DNA from: Rhodopseudomonas sp. P2A-2r
GTDB taxonomy: Bacteria; Pseudomonadota; Alphaproteobacteria; Rhizobiales; Xanthobacteraceae
Reading direction: 5' to 3'
DNA length: 64,000 bases
Assembly (NCBI RefSeq): GCF_026015985.1
Contig: NZ_CP110389.1
Span: 4,310,001-4,374,000, forward strand
Shown piece after piece: positions 1 to 8,222 of this stretch. The position numbers and the translations under genes were made by a program. Each line of letters begins with the position of its first letter. Positions within the stretch are counted from its first letter, which is position 1. The notes under the pieces were generated by a model that saw nothing but the letters and a program-made list of their open reading frames with translations, ran no database searches and was not told the origin of the DNA.

Positions 1-802
1 GCTCGCCGCGCTTCTTGGCGGCATCGACCAGGCGGCGCACCATGGTGGGCGCGGCAAACATCGCGACATGGTCGAGCTGCTTTGCCAGCGTCAGCACCTC
101 GTCGGCATCGAAGCCGCCGGAGACCGGCACCACATGGCGCGCGGCCATGCGGACATGGATGAAGTTGTACAGACCGGCGCCGTGGGAAATCGGCGCGGCG
201 TAGAGTGCGGCGTCCTGGCCGGTGACCGTATCGACATCGGCGAGATAGCACAGCGACGCCGCCACCAGATTGCCGTGGCTGAGCATCACGCCCTTCGGCC
301 GGCCGGTGGTGCCGGAGGTGTAGAACAGCCAGGCCAGATCGTGATCGTCGCGCGGCAGCGGCGCCGGCAGGCCACCGTCGTCGTTGCGAAAGCTGCGATA
401 CTCGGCCGACTCCACCGCCAGCATCTGCATGCCGGCCGGCAGGTCTTCCATGACCTGCGCCAGCGCCTTGCTGCTGTCGTCATCGACGAAGGCGAGCCTG
501 GCGCCAGCATTGTCGCAGATCCACGCGGCTTCGCGGCCGTGCAGCTTGGCGTTGATGGGGATCACCGCGGCGCCGATCCACCACACCGCATACATGCATT
601 CGAGATATTGGGTGCAGTTGGACATGAACAGCGCGACGCGGTCGCCCGGCTGCACGCCATAATCGCGCATCAGCGCCGCGCCGAGCGCACGGGCACGCCG
701 GGCAAAGGTCGCGTAGTCCGCCTCGACCGCCGTGCCGCTCAGCAGCGCCGGCGCATGGGGATGCAGACGCGCGGACGCTGCCAGCCAGTCGGCCACGTTC
801 AT
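1..802 (-). CDS. Acyl-CoA synthetase (AMP-binding, ANL superfamily), 3' end outside window
   Basis: The reading frame starts with ATG at 802 and stays open to the window edge, giving 267 N-terminal residues; the rest lies beyond base 1. It carries the phosphate-binding A3 motif YTSGTTGRPKG at residues 161-171, and a typical ANL opening (GDRVALF near residue 54, AAVIPINAKL near 78). Family knowledge: these enzymes adenylate a carboxylic acid and transfer it to CoA. The start lies 23 bases after the stop of the thiolase, so the two are probably one minus-strand operon for fatty or aryl acid activation and thiolysis. The substrate cannot be told because the acyl-pocket half is missing. Confidence 0.9.
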   Translation of the reverse strand, partial: MNVADWLAASARLHPHAPALLSGTAVEADYATFARRARALGAALMRDYGVQPGDRVALFMSNCTQYLECMYAVWWIGAAVIPINAKLHGREAAWICDNAGARLAFVDDDSSKALAQVMEDLPAGMQMLAVESAEYRSFRNDDGGLPAPLPRDDHDLAWLFYTSGTTGRPKGVMLSHGNLVAASLCYLADVDTVTGQDAALYAAPISHGAGLYNFIHVRMAARHVVPVSGGFDADEVLTLAKQLDHVAMFAAPTMVRRLVDAAKKRGE

Positions 803-825
803 GGGCTATCCTCGCCTGCGCCGGG

Positions 826-1995
826 CTATTTCGCGGGCTCCAGCACGGAGACGTAGTTGGCCACCGCCGCGCCACCCATGTTGAAGATCCCGGCCAGCTT
901 GGCGTTCTTGATCTGCATGCCTTCCGGCGCCTGGCCGAGCAGTTGCATCGCGCTCAGCACATGCATGGAGACGCCGGTGGCGCCGATCGGATGGCCCTTG
1001 GCCTTGAGGCCGCCGGACGGATTGATCGGCAGTTTACCGTCCTTCTGGGTCCAGCCTTCCTTGATGGCACGGGCGCCCTGCCCGCGTTCGGTCAGGCCCA
1101 TGGCTTCGTATTCGATCAGTTCGGCCACGGTGAAGCAGTCGTGGGTTTCCACGAAGGAGAGATCATCGAGGGTGATGCCGGCCGCCTCCAGCGCGCGCTG
1201 CCAGGCCACAGTGCAGCCCTCGAAGGCGAGAATGTCGCGCTTGGACATCGGCAGGAAGTCCTGGGCATGCGCGGTGGCCTTGATGGTCACCGCCTTGCCC
1301 ATGGTCTTCGCGGTCTCGGAGTCCGTGAGCACCAGGGCCGCGGCGCCGTCCGACACCAGCGAACAGTCGGTGCGCTTCAGCGGACCTGCGACGAACGGGT
1401 TCTTCTCGCTCTCGGAGCGGCAGAACTCAAAACCGAAATCCTTGCGCATCTGCGCATAGGGATTGTGCACGCCATTGGCGTGGTTCTTGGCGGCGATCAT
1501 CGCCAGCGCGTCGGACTGGTCGCCGTATTTCTGGAAGTATTTTTGCGCGATGCCGCCGAATACGCCGGCGAAACCCGCGGGGGTCTCGCCGTCTTCCGGC
1601 AGGTAGGACGCGCGCAGCAGGTTCTTGCCGATCTCCGGGCCGGGCGTGCGCGTCATCTGCTCGACGCCGACCACCAGCACGATTTTTGCCGTGCCCGCGG
1701 CGATGGATTTCACGCCCTGGTGCACCGCGGCCGAGCCGGTGGCGCAGGCATTTTCGACGCGGGTGGCGGGCTTGAAGCGCAGCGCCGGATCGGCCTGCAG
1801 CACCAAAGCGGCCGTAAAGTCCTGCGGCGAGAAACCAGCGTTGAAATGGCCGAGCACGATTTCGTCGACGTCGGCCGCGGAAATCCCCGCATCGGCCATC
1901 GCCTCATTGGCGACCTTGACGATCAGGCTCTCGACGGTCTCTGCGTCGAACTTGCCGAACGGCGTATGCGCCCATCCAACGATGCTGGCGGTCAT
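826..1995 (-). CDS. Thiolase family protein (SCP-x/acetyl-CoA acetyltransferase-like)
   Basis: A 389-residue protein of the thiolase superfamily, of the subgroup that resembles sterol carrier protein x thiolase. The nucleophilic cysteine is C84 in VENACATGSAA; THDCFTVAE and GLKAKGHPIGATG (His near 335) supply the other conserved catalytic segments. The frame could start 14 codons earlier, but the ATG at 1995 has a GGGAG ribosome site 8 bases upstream and opens directly into the family N-terminus, so it is preferred. It is followed 23 bases later by an acyl-CoA synthetase on the same strand. Likely role: thiolytic cleavage or condensation of acyl-CoA; the exact substrate is unknown. Confidence 0.9.
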   Translation of the reverse strand: MTASIVGWAHTPFGKFDAETVESLIVKVANEAMADAGISAADVDEIVLGHFNAGFSPQDFTAALVLQADPALRFKPATRVENACATGSAAVHQGVKSIAAGTAKIVLVVGVEQMTRTPGPEIGKNLLRASYLPEDGETPAGFAGVFGGIAQKYFQKYGDQSDALAMIAAKNHANGVHNPYAQMRKDFGFEFCRSESEKNPFVAGPLKRTDCSLVSDGAAALVLTDSETAKTMGKAVTIKATAHAQDFLPMSKRDILAFEGCTVAWQRALEAAGITLDDLSFVETHDCFTVAELIEYEAMGLTERGQGARAIKEGWTQKDGKLPINPSGGLKAKGHPIGATGVSMHVLSAMQLLGQAPEGMQIKNAKLAGIFNMGGAAVANYVSVLEPAK

Positions 1996-2101
1996 GCGGT
2001 TTCTCCCGGGTGAAGTTGTTGGGGTCAATATAGACACGGGAGCCGGCAGATCAAACCGTCATTGCAGGATGCGCTTCAGCTCTGCATTTGCGATCGGAAC
2101 T

Positions 2102-2187
2102 CCGTCATGCCCGGCCTTGTGCCGGGCATCCACGTTCGTGCGGAACATCGTGGATGGCCGGGACAAGCCCGGCCATGACGGGGAGAG
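2102..2187. repeat. Palindromic intergenic repeat, family C
   Basis: About 85 bases built from GTCATGCCCGGCC and its near complement GGCCGGGACAAGCCCGGCC... ending in GGCCATGAC, so the ends form an inverted repeat. It fills the gap between the dehydrogenase and thiolase genes. A related but more degenerate element lies at 49124-49240. Confidence 0.65.
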
Positions 2188-2194
2188 AGCTGCG

Positions 2195-3181
2195 TTACGC
2201 CACGAACTTTCCGCCCAGCTCATCCTCGATGTGAATCCGGATGATGTCGTCAAAGGTCTTTTCCGCCGTGGTGAAGCCGAGCTTGAGGGCGCGGTCGGTG
2301 GTGAAGTCGCGCGGCCAGCCGGACACGATGCCGGTGATCACCGGATCGGTCTCGCGCCTGATCCGCGCCACCACGCTCTTGCCGGCGACCCGCTCCAGCG
2401 CCGCGATCTGTTCGCCCACGGTGACCGACATTCCGGGCATGCTGAGATTGCGCCGCGCGCCCATGGCGGCGAGGTCCATGGTGCCGGCGTGAACCAGGAA
2501 GCCCACCGCCGAGCGTGGCGAGGCGTGCCAGTGGCGGACGTCTTCCGAGACCGGCAGCACGGCCTCATGGCCGGCCAGCGGCTCGCGGATGATGTTGGAG
2601 AAGAAGCCGGACGCTGCCTTGTTGGGCTTGCCCGGCCGAACGCAGATGGTCGGCAGGCGGATGCCGATGCCGTCGAGAAAGCCCCTGCGGCTGTAATCCG
2701 CGATCAGCATTTCGCAGATCGACTTCTGCGTGCCGTAGGAGGTCAGCGGCGTATGGAAGAATTCGTCGCCGATCTTGTCCGGGAACGGCGCGCCGAACAC
2801 CGCGATCGACGAGGTGAACACCAGGCGCGGTCTGTAGCCGCCGCCGACGGCGCGGATGGCGTCGATCAGGAAGCGGGTGCCGTCGAGATTGATGCGGTAG
2901 CCCTTGTCGAAATCGGCCTCGGCCTCGCCGGAGACGATGGCGGCGAGGTGGAAGATCACCTCGGGGCGATGTGTCAGCAGCGGCGCAGCGGTGGCGGGAT
3001 CGGCGAAATCCGAGGTGACCAAGCTGATGGGAATCGTGGCGTTGGCCGGCTTCATCGGCGCCACCACGTCCTGCAAGGTCATGCGCGTGATCTCGCGGCT
3101 CCCGAGCCGGCCATCGGCCAGCAGTTTTTCGGTGAGCTTGCGGCCGACCATGCCGGCGGCGCCGAGAATGAGGATATGCAA
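2195..3181 (-). CDS. denD: D-erythronate dehydrogenase-like NAD-dependent epimerase/dehydratase family protein
   Basis: A 328-residue extended short-chain dehydrogenase. The N-terminal Rossmann motif is GAAGMVG (residues 8-14), FHLAA lies near residue 77, and the catalytic YGTQK (Tyr-x-x-x-Lys) follows the TSS serine segment. The overall pattern, including the C-terminal GWPRDF segment, resembles D-erythronate dehydrogenase (DenD), which oxidises the C2 hydroxyl of D-erythronate before kinase and isomerase steps. None of the denA/denB/otnK-type partners is in the window. It lies 168 bases downstream of the sugar ABC permease on the same strand, with a palindromic repeat between them, so cotranscription is possible but not certain. 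The gene symbol is tentative. Confidence 0.75.
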   Translation of the reverse strand: MHILILGAAGMVGRKLTEKLLADGRLGSREITRMTLQDVVAPMKPANATIPISLVTSDFADPATAAPLLTHRPEVIFHLAAIVSGEAEADFDKGYRINLDGTRFLIDAIRAVGGGYRPRLVFTSSIAVFGAPFPDKIGDEFFHTPLTSYGTQKSICEMLIADYSRRGFLDGIGIRLPTICVRPGKPNKAASGFFSNIIREPLAGHEAVLPVSEDVRHWHASPRSAVGFLVHAGTMDLAAMGARRNLSMPGMSVTVGEQIAALERVAGKSVVARIRRETDPVITGIVSGWPRDFTTDRALKLGFTTAEKTFDDIIRIHIEDELGGKFVA

Positions 3182-3217
3182 GGGAAACTCCGTTTCTTGT
3201 TGCTAGTCGACTGAAGC

Positions 3218-3330
3218 ACCATGACCCTCATGGTGAGGAGGCGCTTCGTCAGCGCCGTCTCGAACCATGGGGGAGTGTTTGGCCATCCTTCGAGACGCGG
3301 TCGAAGACGACCGCTCCTCAGGATGAGGGC
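3218..3330. repeat. Palindromic intergenic repeat, family B
   Basis: Contains CCCTCATGGTGAGGAG at one end and CTCCTCAGGATGAGGG at the other, with CGTCTCGAACCATG and CTTCGAGACGCGGTCGAAG inside. A second copy with the same blocks in the same order lies at 34686-34810. It separates the permease gene from the dehydrogenase gene. Confidence 0.7.
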
Positions 3331-3348
3331 GGTGTTTTCGTAAGCCGC

Positions 3349-4266
3349 CTACTCCTTCACCGCGCCCGTCATCGCCGACACATAATGCTCGACGAAGAAC
3401 GCATACAGGATCACCAGCGGCAATGATCCGACCAGCGCGCCGGCCATCAGCGAGCCCCATTTGTAGATGTCGCCGTCGACGAACTCGTTGACGATGGCCA
3501 CCGGCACGGTCTTGTTCTGGGTCGATTGCAGGAAGGTGAGCGCGTAGATGAACTCGTTCCAGCACAAAGTGAACGAGAAGATGAAGGCCGAGATCAGTCC
3601 GGGCACCGCCAGCGGCACGATGATCTTGACCAGGATCTGCCAGCGCGACGCGCCGTCGATCAGCGCGCATTCCTCGAGTTCGAACGGGATGGTCTTGAAG
3701 TAACCCATCAGCAGCCAGGTGGAGAACGGGATCAGCAGCGTCGGATAGATCAGGATCAGCGACAGCGGCGAGTCGAACAGCCCATAGGCCTGGATCACCG
3801 AGGCCAGCGGGATGAACAGGATCGACGGCGGCACCAGATAGGCCATGAAGATCGTCGCGCCGACCACTTCGGCGCCGCGAAACCGCAGCCGGACGATGGC
3901 ATAGGCCGCCAGCACCGAGGCGATGATCGACAGCGTGGTAGCTGCCGCCGCCACATACATGGTGTTCCACAGCCAGCGCGGATAGTTGGTCTCGAACAGC
4001 AGCTTGTTGATGTGCTTCAGGGTCGGCTTGATGACCCAGAACGGATTGAACTTCTCCATGTCGATGAGCTGTTCGTCCGGCTTGATGGACGTCAGCGCCA
4101 TCCAGTAGAACGGGAACAGCAGGATCACCACGATGATGAACAGCGGGATGTAGAGCGTGACGATGCGGCTGGGCAACGACTCCAGATAGGTCATGCCCTC
4201 GCTGTTGTCGTCCTGCTCGACGGTGGCCGCCGGAGCGACGCGGGTGTTGGCGGGTACGTCAGTCAT
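3349..4266 (-). CDS. Carbohydrate ABC transporter permease, MalG type
   Basis: A 305-residue inner-membrane permease with six predicted hydrophobic segments, the first at about residues 36-56. The cytoplasmic EAA loop that docks on the ATPase reads EECALIDGASRWQILVKII, close to the MalG consensus. The gene begins 8 bases before the stop of the MalF-type gene, so translation is probably coupled. Together with the MalF-type permease, the Tat-exported binding protein and the ATPase it completes an importer of the sugar or sugar-acid class. The neighbouring dehydratase and dehydrogenases suggest a sugar acid or aldose as ligand. Confidence 0.92.
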   Translation of the reverse strand: MTDVPANTRVAPAATVEQDDNSEGMTYLESLPSRIVTLYIPLFIIVVILLFPFYWMALTSIKPDEQLIDMEKFNPFWVIKPTLKHINKLLFETNYPRWLWNTMYVAAAATTLSIIASVLAAYAIVRLRFRGAEVVGATIFMAYLVPPSILFIPLASVIQAYGLFDSPLSLILIYPTLLIPFSTWLLMGYFKTIPFELEECALIDGASRWQILVKIIVPLAVPGLISAFIFSFTLCWNEFIYALTFLQSTQNKTVPVAIVNEFVDGDIYKWGSLMAGALVGSLPLVILYAFFVEHYVSAMTGAVKE

Positions 4267-5218
4267 TGTCAGTGCCTTGCTGCCACTTGCGGCGTTGCAT
4301 GCCGAACCAGGAGATCGCGATGGCGGCCATCAGGAACGGGATCATGGCGGTGGCGATGGCGGCCCCTTCGCCGAGCCGGCCGGAGAGAATGCCGCGCTGA
4401 TAGCTCAGCGTTGCCATCAGATGCGTCGCATTGACCGGACCGCCGCGGGTCAGCGCCCAGATCAGCTGGAAGTCGGTGAAAGTAAACAGCACCGAGAAGG
4501 TCATGACCACGGCGATGATCGGCGTCAGCAAGGGATAGGTGATGAAGCGGAAGCGCTGCCACGGCGTCGCGCCATCCAGCACCGCCGCCTCGTACAGCGA
4601 CGGCGACACCGTCTGCAGCCCGGCCAGCAGGGTAATGGCCACGAACGGCACGCCGCGCCAGATATTGGCGAAGATCACGCTGGCGCGCGCCATGTTGCCA
4701 TCGCCGAGGAAATTGATGTTGTGGTCGATCAGCCCCATCTTGATCAACGACCAGGAGATGATCGAGAACTGCGAATCGTAGATCCACCAGAAGGCAATGG
4801 CCGACAGCACGGTGGGCACGATGAACGGGATCAGCACCGCGGCGCGGATCAGCGCCTTGAACGGCATGTGGCGGTTCAGGAGCAGCGCCAGATACAGGCC
4901 GACCGCGAATTTGATGGCGGAGGCGACGATCGTATAGAGCAGCGTGTTGAACACCGACAGCCAGAAGATCGAATCGTCCTTCAGCCACTCGTAGTTTTCG
5001 AGGCCGACGAACACGCCGGCGCGGCCGATGCGGTCATCGGTAAAGCTCATCCAGACGCCGAGAAACAGCGGATAGGCCAGGAACAGGATCAGGAACGCCG
5101 CAGCCGGCAGCATGAACCACACCGCCAGCCAGTTGCGGTTGGTGCGCAGCCGGTCCCATGCGGAGGATTTCCCGTAATGCCTGGTCGGCGTGGGGAGCGG
5201 TGTGGGGATGGTCGTCAT
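4259..5218 (-). CDS. Carbohydrate ABC transporter permease, MalF/UgpA type
   Basis: A 319-residue permease. Its first membrane segment lies near residues 31-55 (WFMLPAAAFLILFLAYPLFL) and the EAA motif reads YEAAVLDGATPWQRFRFITYP. The frame extends 14 codons further upstream, but the ATG at 5218 is preceded by AGGAG at a normal distance and gives the usual short cytoplasmic N-terminus, so that start is used. The 3' end overlaps the MalG-type gene by 8 bases. A long hairpin (5321-5370) separates it from the upstream binding-protein gene. Confidence 0.92.
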   Translation of the reverse strand: MTTIPTPLPTPTRHYGKSSAWDRLRTNRNWLAVWFMLPAAAFLILFLAYPLFLGVWMSFTDDRIGRAGVFVGLENYEWLKDDSIFWLSVFNTLLYTIVASAIKFAVGLYLALLLNRHMPFKALIRAAVLIPFIVPTVLSAIAFWWIYDSQFSIISWSLIKMGLIDHNINFLGDGNMARASVIFANIWRGVPFVAITLLAGLQTVSPSLYEAAVLDGATPWQRFRFITYPLLTPIIAVVMTFSVLFTFTDFQLIWALTRGGPVNATHLMATLSYQRGILSGRLGEGAAIATAMIPFLMAAIAISWFGMQRRKWQQGTDND

Positions 5219-5320
5219 ACAGTAACAGCTCCTGCTCGTGTCCCAGGCGCGGAGCAGCACAGGCCTCGCGCCGTGCTGCTCCGCAGAACCGGGCCTCGTG
5301 AGGCTCCGGCGTTTGGTACG

Positions 5321-5370
5321 GTCCCGGATCTGCGAAGCGGCATAAGCATGCCGTATCGCAGATCCGGGAC
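5321..5370. repeat. Long inverted repeat (hairpin) between binding-protein and permease genes
   Basis: GTCCCGGATCTGCGA (5321-5335) pairs perfectly with TCGCAGATCCGGGAC (5356-5370), and inside it CGGCAT (5338-5343) pairs with ATGCCG (5348-5353) around an AAGC loop. In the transcript this gives a near-continuous stem of more than 20 pairs. Such hairpins downstream of binding-protein genes commonly stabilise the upstream mRNA or dampen readthrough. A half copy (CCCCGGATCTGCAGAGCGGCA) occurs near 15985, so it is also a dispersed repeat. Confidence 0.75.
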
Positions 5371-5380
5371 ACGGTCGACG

Positions 5381-6706
5381 TCAGCCGCGGAAGATGCGCT
5401 TGGCTGCGCGTTCCGCCGAGGCCATTGCCGTCTTCACGTCCTCGCGGCCGGTGCAGTAGTTGGCGTACATGTCGACCACCACGAAATCGGCAATCGCCGC
5501 CGCCGCGTTCTCGCTCATCTCGGCGTCGCCTGCCGGGGTGGACGCGGTGGTGGCGACGTCGCGATACGGGGTGTTCTTCGGATCCGCCGTCCAGATCGGG
5601 TTTTTCTGGAAGTCGTTGAGGAACGGCGACAGATAACCCTGCGCCGCCTCGACCCACGGGTTGAACTGCTCGGGCTCCATCAGGAACGCGGTGAACGCCT
5701 TGCAGGCCTGCGGGAACTTGGTGAAGGTGAAGATCAGGATCGGGAAGCCGAGATGCAGCTCGCGGGTCTTGCCGTCGAGACCCGCCGGCAGATGGGCATG
5801 GTTCATGTCGGCGGCGATGTCCGGAGCTTCCTTCTTCGCCGTGACATAGATCGAGATGCCGTTGGTGGTGAGATGCAGCTGGCCGGCGAGGAAGGCCTTG
5901 TTGTTGGACGAGTCGTTCCACGACGCGGTACCGGGAATGAAGTTCTCATACAGCGCCTTGACGTACTCCAGCGACTTGGCGGTCTCCGGCGAGTTGATGG
6001 TGACCTTGTTGCCCTTGTCGATCAGCTTGCCGCCATGGGCCCACAACGCCCAGTGCACCCAGCCGTTGGCGTCGCCCGACGCGTGGCCGAGCGCCATGCC
6101 GGCGGGCGCGCCGACCTTGTTCATGCCCTTGACCAGATCGAGGAAGCCAGCGAGGTCCTTGGGGAAGGTCTTGTGGCCGGCCTTCTCGGCGGCGGCAACG
6201 CGGTAGTTCACCAGGCCGCCGGTGGCGGCGACGGGAACGCCGATCCACTTGCCGTTCAGCATGCCGTACTTCTTGCCGGACTCCGCCCAGCCGCCGTTCT
6301 TCTTGCCGAGGTAATCGGCAACGTCGGTGACATCCAGGCACTTGCTCGGAAACAGGAACGGCAGCGAGTAAAGGCCCCAGACCATGTCGAGGCCCTGCCC
6401 GGTATTGGCGGCCACCGAGGCCTTGGGCTGGATGTCGTCATAGGATTCGTTGGAGACGTTGATGGTGACGCCGGTGGCCTTCTGGAAGGCGTCGACGATC
6501 TTCATGAAGGCGACGTCTTCGGCCTCGACGAAGCGCTTCCAGCGCAGCAGGTTGATCTTGGCGCCGGCCTCCGGCTTGAACGGCGAGGCCTGCGCCCAGG
6601 CCTTGGCATAGCCGAGCAACTGGTCGGCCGACATGGTGGCGGCGGTGGCCAGCGTCAGCGCGCCACCCTTGATCAGGGAACGGCGGTCCGGTGTGAATCC
6701 AGTCAT
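5381..6706 (-). CDS. Tat-exported extracellular solute-binding protein, family 1
   Basis: A 441-residue periplasmic binding protein for the adjacent ABC importer. The N-terminus carries a twin-arginine signal (DRRSLIKGG, residues 7-15) followed by a hydrophobic stretch and an AWA cleavage region near residue 37. The mature part has the usual family 1 features: NLLRWKRFVE, a GLDMVWGLYSLPFLF segment and late NPIWTADPKN. The gene sits between the ATPase gene and the two permeases, all on the minus strand. Tat export suggests it folds in the cytoplasm. The ligand is not determinable from sequence; the flanking enzymes point to a sugar or sugar acid. Confidence 0.92.
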   Translation of the reverse strand: MTGFTPDRRSLIKGGALTLATAATMSADQLLGYAKAWAQASPFKPEAGAKINLLRWKRFVEAEDVAFMKIVDAFQKATGVTINVSNESYDDIQPKASVAANTGQGLDMVWGLYSLPFLFPSKCLDVTDVADYLGKKNGGWAESGKKYGMLNGKWIGVPVAATGGLVNYRVAAAEKAGHKTFPKDLAGFLDLVKGMNKVGAPAGMALGHASGDANGWVHWALWAHGGKLIDKGNKVTINSPETAKSLEYVKALYENFIPGTASWNDSSNNKAFLAGQLHLTTNGISIYVTAKKEAPDIAADMNHAHLPAGLDGKTRELHLGFPILIFTFTKFPQACKAFTAFLMEPEQFNPWVEAAQGYLSPFLNDFQKNPIWTADPKNTPYRDVATTASTPAGDAEMSENAAAAIADFVVVDMYANYCTGREDVKTAMASAERAAKRIFRG

Positions 6707-6792
6707 CTTTCATCTTCTCCCTGTTGTATTGGTTCGTTGATCGACCAATGTTTTGAACGTTCTCTTCAACCTCGACGCACCGACCATGCGCC

Positions 6793-6935
6793 CCCTCTCC
6801 CCGCTCTTGCGGGGAGAGGGCTGGGGTGAGGGGCGTTGCGCAAAACACGAACTCCCTCACCCGGATTACTCGCTTCGCTCGCAATCCGACCTCTCCCCGC
6901 CTAGCGAAGCTTTGCTTCGCGCGGCGGGGAGAGGT
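6793..6935. repeat. Palindromic intergenic repeat, family A (copy 1)
   Basis: Two nested inverted repeats: CCCTCTCCCCGC/GCGGGGAGAGGG around TCTT (6793-6820) and ACCTCTCCCCGCC/GGCGGGGAGAGGT (6889-6935). The spacer holds CGCTTCGCTCG-like short palindromes. Related copies lie at 10070-10213, 11011-11036, 42240-42345, 60558-60611 and 60942-61023, all at gene ends. Confidence 0.85.
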
Positions 6936-6944
6936 AAGTGCCGT

Positions 6945-8008
6945 CTAGATCCTCTTTCCCGTGTCCTTGTCGAACAGATGCGCCGAAGCCGCGCGCGGCC
7001 GCAGATGGATCTTGTCGCCGGGTTCGACATGGCGGCGGTCGCGGAAGATCGCGATGATGTCCTGGGTGCCGATGCGCGCCACGATCTGGGTTTCCGAACC
7101 GGTCGGCTCGACCACCACGATCTCGGCCTCGATGCCGTCATCGGCGAATTCGAGATGCTCCGGACGGATGCCGTAGGTGACCGCCTTACCATTGGCAGAG
7201 GCCGGCGCTTCCGCCACCGGCAGGCGGCGCCGCTGGCGGTCTCCACCCAGGGCTGGCCGCCGTTGACCTTCAACGTGCCCTCGAGAAAATTCATGGCCGG
7301 CGACCCGATGAAGCCGGCCACGAACTTGTTGTCCGGATGATCGTAGAGCTCGAGCGGCGCGCCCATCTGCTCGACGATGCCGTCCTGCATCACCACGATC
7401 TTGTCGGCCATGGTCATGGCTTCGATCTGGTCGTGGGTGACGTAGACCGTGGTGGTCTTGAGCCGCTGATGCAGCTCCTTGATCTCGGCGCGCATGGCGA
7501 CGCGCAGCTTGGCGTCCAGGTTGGACAACGGCTCGTCGAACAGAAAGACTTGGGGATCGCGGACGATGGCGCGTCCCATGGCTACGCGCTGGCGCTGGCC
7601 GCCGGAGAGCTGCCGGGGGTAGCGATCGAGCAGGCGGCGCAGGTCGAGAATGTCGGCGGCGCGGTTGACCTTCTCGTCGATCTCACTCTGAGCGGCGCCG
7701 CGCAGTTTGAGCGAAAAGCCCATATTCTGGGCCACCGTCATGTGCGGGTACAGTGCGTAGTTCTGGAAGACCATGGCGATGTCCCGCTCCTTCGGCTGGA
7801 CATCGTTGACCACGCGATCGCCGATCGAAATGGTGCCGGAGGTTATTTTTTCCAGTCCGGCCAACATGCGCAGCAGGGTCGACTTGCCGCAGCCGGACGG
7901 CCCGACCAGCACCACGAAGGCGCCGTCCTCGATCGGGACGGAGACGCCGTGCAACACCTCAAAACCACCAAATGATTTACGCACGTCGTGAATTTGCACT
8001 GACGCCAT
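6945..8008 (-). CDS. ugpC: Sugar ABC transporter ATP-binding protein (MalK/UgpC type), frame broken near 7225
   Basis: The N-terminal ATPase domain is intact: Walker [10 protein letters not shown] at residues 36-44, [14 protein letters not shown] signature, and [11 protein letters not shown]alker B. After about residue 260 (7215-7235) the frame turns into an arginine/serine-rich sequence, while the expected regulatory OB domain ([22 protein letters not shown]) continues in another frame down to 6945. Restoring one base gives 354 residues, the normal family length. The start is the ATG at 8008 with GGGAG upstream. This is the first gene of the minus-strand importer operon (ATPase, binding protein, MalF, MalG). 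If the break is real the protein loses its regulatory domain and gains an unrelated tail ending at 6866. The symbol is by family only. Confidence 0.8.
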
Positions 8009-8222
8009 CAAGTTTCTCCCGAATACCCGCGTCCTCCGGCACAGCCGCGGCGCGTTTTGATTTCACCCTCATAACAGAATATTCTGGAAATGTCGTTGGA
8101 TCAAAGTCGTAGTGACAAGCGGTCGCTGCAAGCGTTGCGAACGCTGCGATGACATGCGAACATCCGGCGCCAAATCAAATATGACGCACAGCGTATTAAA
8201 TGTGTGCGGTGCGGGAGAAAAA
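8009..8222. promoter_or_regulatory. Divergent promoter region of the sugar-acid regulon with two palindromes
   Basis: This 214-base gap separates the divergent importer operon and dehydratase gene, so it must hold both promoters. It contains a perfect 12-base palindrome CAGAATATTCTG (8075-8086), nearer the importer, and an inverted repeat AGCGTT-GCG-AACGCT (8131-8145) near the middle. Either could be an operator. No regulator gene lies beside it in the window. Confidence 0.5.

Noticed and set aside
4193..6829. Very long plus-strand frame opposite the ABC importer genes
   Set aside because: It is antisense to clear transporter genes, has no recognisable domains and is rich in His/Arg/Gly/Gln, as expected for the reverse frame of GC-rich genes. 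Similar frames at 19263-21404, 36499-37995 and 49705-52029 were dropped for the same reason.
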